From positions 1-10,742 of the forward strand of contig WFPU01000298.1 in assembly GCA_015487435.1 (NCBI GenBank): 10,742 nt of DNA, given 5' to 3'. The stretch comes from Sulfurimonas sp. (GTDB lineage Bacteria; Campylobacterota; Campylobacteria; Campylobacterales; Sulfurimonadaceae). How positions within the stretch are numbered: the stretch's first letter is position 1; each line of letters begins with the position of its first letter. The position numbers and the translations under genes are program-made. The notes beneath the pieces were generated by a model. The model ran no database searches. It was not told the DNA's origin and was given only the letters and a program-made list of their open reading frames with translations. Positions 1 to 6,769 of this stretch are shown here, piece by piece.

Positions 1-363
1 GTTGAGCTTGTAGAATCAGAGGGTATAGACCTCTATGAAGAGATGAATATTTTTATCCATAGAGCTAAAGAGTGTGGGATGAGAATAGCTATTGATGATT
101 TTGGAACAGGGTATAGTAATTTTGAATATTTAACAAGATTAAATGCTGATTTTATTAAAATAGATGGTAGTTTAATAAATAAAATTCATTTAGATAAAAA
201 GCTTTGTAATGTTGTTGAAGCAATTGTTGACTTTGCTACAAAAAATGATATAACAGTAATTGGTGAATATGTCTCTTCAAAAGAGATATATGATAAAACT
301 GAGTCAATAGGTATAGATTATGGGCAAGGTTATTATTTGGGTAAGCCATCTAGTAGTTTATAA
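1..363 (+). CDS. EAL-domain cyclic-di-GMP phosphodiesterase-type protein, C-terminal part (start outside window)
   Basis: The reading frame is open from base 1, so this is the last 120 residues of a longer protein. EAL domains hydrolyse cyclic di-GMP to pGpG in the cytoplasm or on the inner face of the membrane, which shifts cells from attached to motile states. Visible family motifs, numbered from the first visible codon, are the ELVESEGI segment (2-9), DDFGTGYSN with the metal-binding Asp pair (D32, D33), FIKID with the catalytic-site Lys (K53), a Glu at E89 where the general base is expected, and GQGYYLGKP (108-116) at the end of the barrel. The usual EGVE loop reads EYVS, so the first Glu is kept and the second is lost. 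The EAL signature itself and any sensor or GGDEF domain lie upstream and cannot be judged. Activity is plausible from the retained residues but not certain. Confidence 0.93.
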   Translation, partial: VELVESEGIDLYEEMNIFIHRAKECGMRIAIDDFGTGYSNFEYLTRLNADFIKIDGSLINKIHLDKKLCNVVEAIVDFATKNDITVIGEYVSSKEIYDKTESIGIDYGQGYYLGKPSSSL

Positions 364-376
364 AGACTTTTTTAGC

Positions 377-396
377 TAAAATATGTCCAATAGGAG
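377..396 (+). promoter_or_regulatory. Possible weak -10 box and strong ribosome binding site before cysK
   Basis: The 41-base gap between the EAL gene and cysK contains TAAAAT at 377-382, following a T-rich run, and a clear Shine-Dalgarno AGGAG at 392-396, eight bases before the ATG. The ribosome site is solid and fixes the cysK start. The -10 call is weak because there is no recognisable -35 and such hexamers are common in AT-rich DNA. Confidence 0.4.
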
Positions 397-404
397 CTAT
401 TGTT

Positions 405-1334
405 ATGAGTAATATTGCAAAAGATGTAACTGAGTTAATTGGAAATACACCATTAGTTAAATTAAATATGCCGTCAAAATTGAGTGGTGCTACTATTCTT
501 GGAAAGTGTGAATTCATGAATCCGACAAGTTCTGTAAAAGATAGACTTGGTTTTAATATGATAAGACGCGCTCAAGAAAACGGTCTTATCGACAAGGATA
601 CTACAATAATAGAACCAACTAGTGGCAATACAGGTATAGCATTAGCCTCGCAGTGTGCAGCTTTAAAGTTGAAGTTGATATTAACTATGCCTGACTCTAT
701 GAGTATTGAAAGAAGAAATCTTTTAAAAGCGTTAGGTGCTAAATTAGTATTAACCCCCGCTGCAAAAGGTATGAATGGATCAATTGCAAAAGCTAAAGAG
801 ATAAAAACTTTAACTAAAAATTCAATAATCCTTCAGCAATTTGAAAATGAAGCAAACTCAGAGATACATGAATTAACTACAGCAAAAGAGATACTTAGTG
901 ATACTGATGGAGAGCTGGATGCTTTTGTTGCAGCTGTTGGTACAGGAGGCACTCTTAGTGGTACTGCTCGTGTATTAAATAAAGAGATTCAAAATATTGC
1001 TGTATTTGCAGTTGAACCTACAGATTCAGCCATATTATCTGGTGGTAAACCTGGTCCACATAAAATTCAAGGTATTGGAGCAGGTTTTGTACCTAAAATA
1101 CTTGATACTTCAGTTTATTCAGAAGTTATTCAAGTTACTAATGAGGATGCCATAAAAATAACTAAAATGTTAGCAAAAGAAGAGGGCTTGATAGTTGGTT
1201 ATTCTGCTGGGGCAAATGTTAGTGCAGCTATTCAAGTAGCTTCAAGACCTGAATTTCAAGGTAAAACAATTGTTACAATTCTTTGTGATACAGGTGAGAG
1301 ATATTTAAGTACATCACTTTTTAATGAAGAATGA
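405..1334 (+). CDS. cysK: Cysteine synthase (O-acetylserine sulfhydrylase, CysK type)
   Basis: This PLP enzyme makes L-cysteine from O-acetylserine and sulfide in the cytoplasm. The 309 residues match the usual CysK length. Landmarks in order are NPTSSVKDR, with the PLP-binding Lys K45; PTSGNTG (71-77), which binds the substrate carboxylate; GTGGT (179-183), the phosphate-binding loop of PLP; GPHKIQGIGAGFVP (217-230), which is typical of CysK rather than CysM; SAGAN (267-271); and CDTGERYLST (294-303) near the end. The ATG at 405 has AGGAG eight bases upstream. The last 11 bases overlap the next gene, so co-transcription and translational coupling are likely. A related cystathionine beta-synthase-like or CysM function is less likely given the intact GPHKIQG loop. 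Confidence 0.95.
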   Translation: MSNIAKDVTELIGNTPLVKLNMPSKLSGATILGKCEFMNPTSSVKDRLGFNMIRRAQENGLIDKDTTIIEPTSGNTGIALASQCAALKLKLILTMPDSMSIERRNLLKALGAKLVLTPAAKGMNGSIAKAKEIKTLTKNSIILQQFENEANSEIHELTTAKEILSDTDGELDAFVAAVGTGGTLSGTARVLNKEIQNIAVFAVEPTDSAILSGGKPGPHKIQGIGAGFVPKILDTSVYSEVIQVTNEDAIKITKMLAKEEGLIVGYSAGANVSAAIQVASRPEFQGKTIVTILCDTGERYLSTSLFNEE

Positions 1335-1914
1335 ATTTTTAGAAACTATAAAGGTGGAAGATGGGATATATTATCATCTATCATATCATCAAAATAGATA
1401 TGAATGTGTATTAAATTCGTTTAACGTTAAAAATATACAAAAATTAGAGACCTATTTAGATGCCCCAAAAAAAGGTTTATATCGTTGTCGTTTGATATAT
1501 AATCAACATAAAATTATAGATGTAGAATATATAGAGTATAAAAAAAGAGAGATTAGATCTTTGAAACTTGTATATGATGATGAAATAGATTACTCTTATA
1601 AATACTCAGAGCGTAATAATATAAACAGTCTTTTTTCCTTGCGAGGAGATTGTGATGATATACTTATAGTAAAGAATGGTTTTATAACAGATACATCTAT
1701 CGCAAATGTAGCGCTTTTTGATGGTATATGGAAAACACCAAAATTTCCACTTTTAAAAGGTACTACGAGAGCTAGATATTTGAATGAGGGTAAGATTATA
1801 GAATCAGGTATCAAAGTAAGTGATATAAAAAACTTTACAAAAATTGCACTATTAAATGCTATGGTAGATTTTGATATAATACAAAATTACAACATAAAGG
1901 ATATTTTTTGTTAG
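1324..1914 (+). CDS. Class IV aminotransferase-fold PLP protein, aminodeoxychorismate lyase-like
   Basis: This is a 196-residue protein of PLP fold-type IV, the fold of branched-chain aminotransferases, D-amino acid aminotransferase and 4-amino-4-deoxychorismate lyase (PabC), which releases p-aminobenzoate for folate synthesis. Evidence is a Lys in YSYKYSERNN (K93) at the expected Schiff-base position, ITDTSIANVALFDG (121-134) corresponding to the family's E/D-x-x-x-x-N segment, and TPKFPLLKGTTR (138-149), the cofactor phosphate-binding turn. It is shorter than PabC of Escherichia coli (about 270 residues), with a reduced N-terminal domain. The start ATG lies inside cysK (11-base overlap), and the stop overlaps the next start. 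A role as a stand-alone PabC partner to a PabB encoded elsewhere is the best guess; other aminotransferase or lyase activity is possible. Confidence 0.75.
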   Translation: MKNEFLETIKVEDGIYYHLSYHQNRYECVLNSFNVKNIQKLETYLDAPKKGLYRCRLIYNQHKIIDVEYIEYKKREIRSLKLVYDDEIDYSYKYSERNNINSLFSLRGDCDDILIVKNGFITDTSIANVALFDGIWKTPKFPLLKGTTRARYLNEGKIIESGIKVSDIKNFTKIALLNAMVDFDIIQNYNIKDIFC

Positions 1915-2366
1915 ATAACATAATCAAAGATTCAGATTTTGCAAATGTGATGCAAAAAAATATGCAAAATATGATTTTGCATTTTTTCTCTAAAGAGCAA
2001 AATTTTGGGGTATTATGCAAAATTGATGATGTTGAATTTTCTCCAGAACTTCCAGAAAATATTAAGAAACAATTTCACCAAATGACACTTTTCTTTTTAG
2101 CTGGATATACTTTTGAAACAGCACAATTAGACGGTGATTACTTAGTTTTTGAAGCTGGATTTGGAACAGATAATTTTGGCTCATTAGTAACAGTACCATT
2201 ACTTAGTATTATGCAAATTATAATAGAAGAGACACCAGTTTTAATAAATTTAGCACTATATAATAAAAAGAGAAAAGAGATTATGAACGAAAACAAAAAT
2301 GAAGGGGTAAAAAATTCTATGAATTCATTTTTAGCAAACCCAGAGAATTCAAAGTTTTTAAAGTAG
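1908..2366 (+). CDS. Unrecognised 152-residue protein, third gene of the cysK cluster, TTG start
   Basis: I do not recognise the family. The start is read as TTG at 1908, with AAAGGAT (1896-1902) just upstream. It overlaps the stop of the previous gene by 7 bases, and no in-frame ATG lies earlier. The protein is soluble-looking, with no signal peptide or clear membrane span. It has an acidic, helical N-terminus, a middle section of alternating strands (FGVLCKI near 33-39, DYLVFEAGFG near 77-86), a hydrophobic helix with LLSIMQIIIEE (98-108), and a charged, Asn/Lys/Glu-rich tail from about residue 120 that is probably disordered. The overlapping arrangement suggests co-expression with cysK and the PLP protein, but nothing in the sequence ties it to their chemistry. 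The stop codon falls in the first copy of a 31-bp repeat. Confidence 0.75.
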   Translation: MLDNIIKDSDFANVMQKNMQNMILHFFSKEQNFGVLCKIDDVEFSPELPENIKKQFHQMTLFFLAGYTFETAQLDGDYLVFEAGFGTDNFGSLVTVPLLSIMQIIIEETPVLINLALYNKKRKEIMNENKNEGVKNSMNSFLANPENSKFLK

Positions 2367-2390
2367 TGTAAATCTCTTTGACGAGCAAAT
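2360..2390. repeat. 31-bp direct repeat, copy 1
   Basis: This segment begins AAAGTAGTGTAAA and ends with GACGAGCAAA before its last base. It matches the segment at 2434-2464 at 26 of 31 positions with no gaps. The differences cluster in the middle (positions 14-16 and 19) plus the final base. It overlaps the last codons and stop of the upstream gene. Confidence 0.75.
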
Positions 2391-2410
2391 ATTATTTCAT
2401 AATATTTAGC
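2385..2410. other. Stem-loop with a perfect 9-bp AT stem
   Basis: AAATATTAT (2387-2395) and ATAATATTT (2399-2407) are perfect inverted repeats around a 3-base TTC loop. The stem can be extended by GC/GC pairs (2385-2386 with 2409-2410) across one bulged A. Outside it, GTAAATC (2368-2374) and GATTTAC (2424-2430) are also complementary, so a longer folded structure is possible. It could end transcription of the cysK cluster, but there is no U-run after the stem and no GC-rich core, so it is not a classic terminator. Confidence 0.5.
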
Positions 2411-2433
2411 CGAAAAAGAAAAAGATTTACTCT

Positions 2434-2464
2434 AAAGTAGTGTAAACTCCTATGACGAGCAAAC
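2434..2464. repeat. 31-bp direct repeat, copy 2
   Basis: This is the second copy of the repeat at 2360-2390, 74 bases downstream start to start. The outer 13 bases and the GACGAGCAAA block are identical. A shorter, weaker echo (AAGTAGTTTAA) occurs at 2575-2585. Confidence 0.75.
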
Positions 2465-2498
2465 TTTATAAAATAAACTTCTTGCATAACCAATAAAA

Positions 2499-2526
2499 CT
2501 AGATTCTGAATTAAGCATGAAATGAC
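2499..2526 (-). repeat. 28-bp palindromic repeat, copy A (inverted, degenerate)
   Basis: Read on the minus strand, this begins GTCATT and ends TTCAGAATCTAG. It matches copy B (2544-2571) at 21 of 28 positions with no gaps. The half nearest copy B has diverged, so its own hairpin is poor. Copies A and B face each other across 17 bases, forming a 73-bp inverted pair, as in REP doublets. Confidence 0.7.
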
Positions 2527-2543
2527 TATATGCTCGAACTTTC

Positions 2544-2571
2544 GTCATTCTGAACTTGATTCAGAATCCAG
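2544..2571 (+). repeat. 28-bp palindromic repeat, copy B (perfect hairpin)
   Basis: The core ATTCTGAA, a 5-base CTTGA loop, then TTCAGAAT is a perfect 8-bp inverted repeat, flanked by GTC on the left and CCAG on the right. The same frame, GTCATTC...AATCYAG, recurs at 7537-7564. From memory it resembles dRS3-type intergenic repeats of Neisseria and similar short palindromes in other proteobacteria, whose core is ATTCCC-N8-GGGAAT. Confidence 0.8.
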
Positions 2572-2633
2572 GTTAAGTAGTTTAATAAAGTTTAGCCAAA
2601 ATTGATAAAAATTTAACTCAATATACCTTTAAA

Positions 2634-3536
2634 CTATACTTTATTTAAAGATAAAAGATAATTTACAACATTATCAACAAACGCATCATGTTTGCGTTCT
2701 TTTGAGTAAGCTATATAAAAATTACGCTCTAACTTGTAGTTTTTTATTCTAGCTTCAAAAAGTTGACCATTAGCTACTTCATTTTTAATAACATAACGAC
2801 TCATAACAGAAACAAGTGGTTTTACAGCGTTTTTATCAGAGTGTAAAATAGCCTCTTTTATAGCAGTTGGACTCTCCATAACACTAAGTACATTGAAGTT
2901 ATTACATTGAACACCAATCTCTTCAAATACTTCAGAAACTATCTTTCTAGTGTGTGAAGCTTCATCTCTACAAATCCAATTAAACTCTAATAAGTCATCG
3001 GCATTGAGATATTTTTTTATTGGTTGGTTTGAAAAAAATATAAGTTCATCTGCAATCCATTCTCTGTAAATGATGTCATCTCTAAATACGGGTGACTCGA
3101 TAAGTGCTAAATCGATTTTTTTATTTTCAATTGCATCAATTATTCTACATGATTTATCTACATTCATATGAACTTCGTTAGATATTCTCTTTTTAATTTC
3201 GCTTAAATAGTTTGGAAGCACATAATTTCCAATTGCATTTGATGAGCCTATGACAAATGTAAACTCTTTGTTGATAATGTTTATTAAGTCTTTTTCACTG
3301 TTTTCAATAGCTTTTTCAAGTCTTTTAGCAATTCGATAAAGATCTTCGCCCTCTTTCGTTAAAAGGATACCATTTTTTTTTCTTTGAACAATCTTAGTAT
3401 CTAAGTAATCTTCTATAAATTTAATTTGTTGAGTAACTGCTGGTTGAGATATTCCTAGTTTAGCGGATGCTTTAGAAAAACTTCTCTCTTTTGTTACCAT
3501 TAGAAATGTTTGCAATTTAGCAAAATCTTTTAACAT
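2634..3536 (-). CDS. LysR-type transcriptional regulator
   Basis: This 300-residue protein has the full LysR-family layout. Its N-terminal winged helix-turn-helix (about residues 5-66) includes SFSKASAKLGISQPAVTQQIKF, with the recognition helix around 30-40, followed by a linker helix (about 67-85). The effector-binding domain runs from about 90 to the end, for example FVIGSSNAIGNYVLPNYL and the ALIESPVF segment. It should bind DNA as a tetramer and respond to a small molecule, which cannot be predicted here. The ATG at 3536 is supported by AGGAAT (complement of 3541-3546) a few bases upstream. The gene is divergent from the helicase operon and convergent with the cysK cluster. LysR regulators often control the divergent gene and themselves, and a matching operator-like dyad lies between the two. 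A link to cysteine metabolism (CysB-like) is conceivable from the cysK neighbour but has no direct support. Confidence 0.93.
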   Translation of the reverse strand: MLKDFAKLQTFLMVTKERSFSKASAKLGISQPAVTQQIKFIEDYLDTKIVQRKKNGILLTKEGEDLYRIAKRLEKAIENSEKDLINIINKEFTFVIGSSNAIGNYVLPNYLSEIKKRISNEVHMNVDKSCRIIDAIENKKIDLALIESPVFRDDIIYREWIADELIFFSNQPIKKYLNADDLLEFNWICRDEASHTRKIVSEVFEEIGVQCNNFNVLSVMESPTAIKEAILHSDKNAVKPLVSVMSRYVIKNEVANGQLFEARIKNYKLERNFYIAYSKERKHDAFVDNVVNYLLSLNKV

Positions 3537-3567
3537 AATAATTCCTATAAGTTTAAGTAATAAAAAT

Positions 3568-3596
3568 ATTATAACTCAAAATTATAACTAAAGCAA
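3568..3596 (-). promoter_or_regulatory. Predicted promoter of the lysR gene
   Basis: On the minus strand, TTGCTT (complement of 3591-3596) is followed after exactly 17 bases by a perfect TATAAT (complement of 3568-3573), about 32 bases before the start codon. A second TATAAT lies at the complement of 3581-3586 without a good -35. The -35 matches the consensus at only three positions. Confidence 0.55.
3571..3585. promoter_or_regulatory. Candidate LysR-type operator (T-N11-A dyad)
   Basis: ATAA (3571-3574) and TTAT (3582-3585) form a 15-bp dyad with a 7-base centre, which is the standard LysR-type T-N11-A box (T3572, A3584). It sits between the -35 and -10 of the lysR promoter, where binding would block lysR, and about 60 bases before the likely start of the uvrD transcript, a typical LysR activation position. 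The AT-rich context makes chance occurrence quite possible. Confidence 0.4.
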
Positions 3597-3623
3597 TAGT
3601 TTTGTAATAATTTAGATTATTTT

Positions 3624-3632
3624 TGCTATAAT
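3624..3632 (+). promoter_or_regulatory. Extended -10 promoter of the uvrD-truB-csrA-ispE operon
   Basis: TGC followed by a perfect TATAAT (3627-3632) forms an extended -10 box preceded by a T-rich run, the usual promoter style of Campylobacterota, where the -35 is weak or absent. It lies about 40 bases before the helicase start. AAGG (3658-3661) and GGAG (3667-3670) are both available as ribosome-binding sequence for the ATG at 3673. Confidence 0.7.
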
Positions 3633-3672
3633 GAATAAACATTAAAAAATACCAAGTAAGGTAAGTGGAGTA

Positions 3673-5721
3673 ATGGAAAAAATATTTGCAAAATTGAATG
3701 ATGAGCAGAGTGAAGCTGTCAAGCAAACTGAGGGTCCTGTCTTAATTTTAGCAGGGGCAGGAAGTGGGAAAACAACAACAATAGTATCTCGTTTGGTTTA
3801 TCTTATAGAGGGAGTTGGTATTCCAGCTTCAAATACACTTACACTTACTTTTACAAATAAAGCTGCAAAAGAGATGCGCGAGCGAGCAAGTACTATGATG
3901 CAAAAAGAAGGGTATCCACCGTTGCTTTGTACATTTCATAAGTTTGGACTTTTATTTTTAAAATTTAATATTCATTTGATGGATAGAAAAAACAATTTTG
4001 TTGTAATAGATACTGATGATAAAAAGCGTATAATAAAAAAAATAAATTCAGAAATTCCAACTCCATTAATAGCAAGTGAAATTTCTAGATATAAAAACTC
4101 TCTTTTAACGCCAGATGATGCTTATAAACAAGCTGAAATTTTTAATTATCAACAAATAGCTAAAGTATATGAAGAGTATGAAACCTATCTTCATGAAAAT
4201 AATCTAGTTGATTTTGATGACTTGATAGCACTCACATATAAACTGCTAGAGCAAAACCCAGATCTAGCAAAAACTACATCCCAAAAATATCAATACATAA
4301 TGATAGATGAGTATCAAGATACTAATGAACTTCAACTAAAACTACTTCAAAAATTATGTTCAACTCATAAAAATATTTGTGTTGTTGGTGATGATGATCA
4401 AAGTATTTATGGTTGGCGTGGAGCCCATATTCGAAATATTATGGAGTTTGATAAAGATTTTGAAGGGACTAAAATATTTAAACTTCAAAATAATTATCGT
4501 TCTCGTGAACCAATCTTAAAAGTAGCAAATGCACTTATAGAGCATAACCGCTCTCGTCTTGAGAAAAAACTTATCCCTACTCGTGGAAGTGGAGAAGCAG
4601 TAGTTACTCTAAATTCTCAGGATGAAAATGAAGAATCAAGAAAAATAGCACAAAAAATTACAAAGTTGATGGACTCGGGAGTGAGGGCACAAGACATTGC
4701 CGTACTTTATCGCGTAAATGTGTTATCTCGTTCAATTGAAGATGGTCTAAATAGATCTGGAATTAACTATAAACTTGTTGGTGGACAAAGATTTTATGAT
4801 AGAGCTGAGGTTAAAGATTTAATAAGCTACATTAGGGTCATTACAAATTTTCATGATGATTTTTCATTTAAACGCATTGTAAATAAGCCAAAGCGTGGTT
4901 TAGGAAAAGCAAGTGTAGATAAGATAGAACTCGCTGCACTCGCTGCTGAAAAATCAATTTTTGATTTTGTAAAATCAACAAAAATTGCAGACTTAGAAGT
5001 ATTGGTTAGAAAGAAAAATGCTAAAACTTTAAAGCAATTCATAAAAGATATACAAAGAGTTGCAAAAGAAGTAAAAGAATCTACATATAATTTTATAGAT
5101 GTTTTGGAAGAGACTTTTCATCTAAAAGATATATATAAAGGTCAAGTAGATGAATCAGATAGAATTTTAAATATGGATGAATTTTATGCACTGTTTCGTG
5201 ATTTTATAACTAAAAATCCAGAATCGGGATTAGATGAATTTTTAAATGAGCTAACACTTCAAAGTGAGCAAGATCAAGTTGAGGGCGATAGTATATATAT
5301 GATGAGTATACATGCGTCTAAAGGTTTAGAATTTGACCATATCTTTATTGTTGGACTAGAGGAGGGCTTTTTACCACTTGTTGGTGATGGAAGTGATTTA
5401 GAAGAGGAGCGTCGCTTAGGATATGTATCTTTTACTCGAGCAAAAGACACTTTAACCCTTTCTCATGCAGCAAGTAGATTTTATAAGGGGCGCAGAAGCG
5501 ATTTAGAAAAATCAAGATTTTTTAATGAAGCAGGATTGTGCCAAGGCTCCTTAAAAGTTGTGAAAAATACAGCATTTAAAAAAGGTGACTTAGTTCGTCA
5601 TAAAATCTTTGGGACAGGTAGAGTAATAGGTATTAGTAAATCTGGTAAAGAGTTTAAACTCAATATAAATTTTGCAGGTACCAAAAAAGATATATTGGCA
5701 TCTTTCGTAGAACGACTATGA
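3673..5721 (+). CDS. uvrD: UvrD/PcrA/Rep-family superfamily 1 DNA helicase
   Basis: This is a 3'-to-5' ATP-dependent DNA helicase of 682 residues, acting in repair, replication restart and removal of stalled RNA polymerase. All superfamily 1A motifs are intact and in order: Q-motif LNDEQSEAV (8-16), Walker A AGAGSGKTT (27-35), motif Ia TFTNKAAKEM (59-68), motif II DEYQDT (212-217), motif III VVGDDDQSIYGWRGA (237-251), motif IV LQNNYRS (271-277), motif V SIHASKGLEFDHI (545-557) and motif VI RRLGYVSFTRAKD (580-592). The C-terminus (about 636-682, GDLVRHKIFGTGRVIG) is the Tudor-like domain by which UvrD/PcrA contacts RNA polymerase, which favours a UvrD/PcrA assignment over Rep. It is somewhat shorter than Escherichia coli UvrD (720). 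It is the first gene of its operon; its stop overlaps the truB start by 4 bases (ATGA). Confidence 0.95.
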   Translation: MEKIFAKLNDEQSEAVKQTEGPVLILAGAGSGKTTTIVSRLVYLIEGVGIPASNTLTLTFTNKAAKEMRERASTMMQKEGYPPLLCTFHKFGLLFLKFNIHLMDRKNNFVVIDTDDKKRIIKKINSEIPTPLIASEISRYKNSLLTPDDAYKQAEIFNYQQIAKVYEEYETYLHENNLVDFDDLIALTYKLLEQNPDLAKTTSQKYQYIMIDEYQDTNELQLKLLQKLCSTHKNICVVGDDDQSIYGWRGAHIRNIMEFDKDFEGTKIFKLQNNYRSREPILKVANALIEHNRSRLEKKLIPTRGSGEAVVTLNSQDENEESRKIAQKITKLMDSGVRAQDIAVLYRVNVLSRSIEDGLNRSGINYKLVGGQRFYDRAEVKDLISYIRVITNFHDDFSFKRIVNKPKRGLGKASVDKIELAALAAEKSIFDFVKSTKIADLEVLVRKKNAKTLKQFIKDIQRVAKEVKESTYNFIDVLEETFHLKDIYKGQVDESDRILNMDEFYALFRDFITKNPESGLDEFLNELTLQSEQDQVEGDSIYMMSIHASKGLEFDHIFIVGLEEGFLPLVGDGSDLEEERRLGYVSFTRAKDTLTLSHAASRFYKGRRSDLEKSRFFNEAGLCQGSLKVVKNTAFKKGDLVRHKIFGTGRVIGISKSGKEFKLNINFAGTKKDILASFVERL

Positions 5722-6542
5722 ATCGTCTGTTTGTAGCATATAAACCAACAGGGATAAGCTCTAATTTTTTTTTAAGTAGATTAAAAAGAAAATATGGTGA
5801 AAAAAAAGCTGGCTTTTCAGGAACATTAGACCCATTTGCACAAGGTGCGCTTTTAATTGGGATGGGAAGTCATACAAAACTATTCCGTTTTTTAGCAAAA
5901 ACTCCAAAAAAATATCGTGCTACGCTTTGGTTAGGTGCTAAGAGTGATTCTCTTGATACCGAGATGATTGAAAATGTAGATATTATTGATGAATTTTTAG
6001 ATGACAAGATAGAAAAAACTGTTAAATCATTAGAGGGGAATCTAGAGTATGAACCACCTATTTTTAGTGCAAAGCGTATAGATGGAAAACGAGCTTATGA
6101 TTTAGCAAGAGCTGGTATAAAGTTTGAGTTAAATAAGATAAGTTCAACAATTTATGAAGCTAAGTTGATAAATTATTGTCACCCTTTTGTAACTTTTGAA
6201 GCTACTGTATCAGAGGGGACATATATTCGCTCACTAGGTCGAATAATAGCTCATAGACTTGGAGTGGAGTTTGGAAGTTTGAGTGCTTTGGAGAGATTAA
6301 ATGAGGGGAAGTTCTTTTTTGATGGGGAAAAACAGCTAGATATTAAAAAATCACTAAATATAAAACAGAATTTTTACCATGGAGATCAGCAAAATTTGAA
6401 ATATGGAAGAGTTCTTGCTTTAGAAGATTTAGAGATAAGAAAAGGTGGATATTATTGGATAGATTCAGGCGATACAATATCTATAATAAGTATACAAAAC
6501 AATAGTATAAAATATGAGCTCAATAAGGTAAGTGTATGTTAG
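5718..6542 (+). CDS. truB: tRNA pseudouridine(55) synthase TruB
   Basis: This enzyme isomerises uridine 55 in the T-loop of most tRNAs to pseudouridine. Its 274 residues are close to the size of epsilonproteobacterial TruB. The catalytic loop is GFSGTLDPFAQGALL (32-46), with the nucleophile Asp at D38. Further family blocks are KKYRATLWLG (64-73), PPIFSAKRIDGKRAYDLAR (113-131) and SEGTYIRSLGRIIA (165-178). The RNA-binding PUA domain of larger TruB proteins is not evident; the C-terminal 70 residues are short and Lys/Asn-rich. The start overlaps the helicase stop (ATGA), implying coupled translation, and the stop overlaps csrA by 7 bases. Confidence 0.95.
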   Translation: MNRLFVAYKPTGISSNFFLSRLKRKYGEKKAGFSGTLDPFAQGALLIGMGSHTKLFRFLAKTPKKYRATLWLGAKSDSLDTEMIENVDIIDEFLDDKIEKTVKSLEGNLEYEPPIFSAKRIDGKRAYDLARAGIKFELNKISSTIYEAKLINYCHPFVTFEATVSEGTYIRSLGRIIAHRLGVEFGSLSALERLNEGKFFFDGEKQLDIKKSLNIKQNFYHGDQQNLKYGRVLALEDLEIRKGGYYWIDSGDTISIISIQNNSIKYELNKVSVC

Positions 6543-6766
6543 TATTAGCAAGAAAACTTGATGAATCAATCGTGATAGACGAGAACATAACTATAAAAGT
6601 TATATCAGTTGAAAAGGGTGTTGTTAAGCTAGGAATTGATGCACCAAGAGAGGTTTCAATCATAAGAAATGAGCTTTTAGAGGATGTTAAAGACTTAAAT
6701 ATAGCAGCATCAAAAGGTGTTGATTCTAGTTCATTATCACAACTAAGCGCAATTATAAAAAAATAA
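6536..6766 (+). CDS. csrA: Carbon storage regulator CsrA
   Basis: This is a 76-residue RNA-binding dimer that binds GGA motifs in leaders of mRNAs and usually blocks translation. In Campylobacterota it affects flagellin synthesis, motility and biofilm, often antagonised by FliW. The N-terminus MLVLARKLDESIVI is canonical. The two RNA-contact arginines are present at R6 and R44 (in REVSIIRNEL). The tail beyond residue 52 is longer than in the 61-residue Escherichia coli protein, as is common in this phylum. The ATG at 6536 has AAGG (6525-6528) upstream and overlaps the truB end; ispE follows after 3 bases. Confidence 0.96.
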   Translation: MLVLARKLDESIVIDENITIKVISVEKGVVKLGIDAPREVSIIRNELLEDVKDLNIAASKGVDSSSLSQLSAIIKK

Positions 6767-6769
6767 CTT

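Noticed and set aside
373..399. Hairpin masking the cysK ribosome-binding site (TAGCT/AGCTA, TCC/GGA)
   Set aside because: The arms are only 5 and 2-3 pairs, with a large uneven internal loop; this is too weak to claim a riboswitch or thermosensor.
2360..2464. Two-repeat CRISPR-like array
   Set aside because: The two 31-bp repeats differ at five positions, there are only two, one overlaps a coding end, the intervening 43 bases are a palindrome rather than a unique spacer, and no cas gene is present.
2571..2633. Terminator for the lysR gene
   Set aside because: Only short AT-rich complementarities (4-5 bp) are visible, with no stable stem followed by a U-run.
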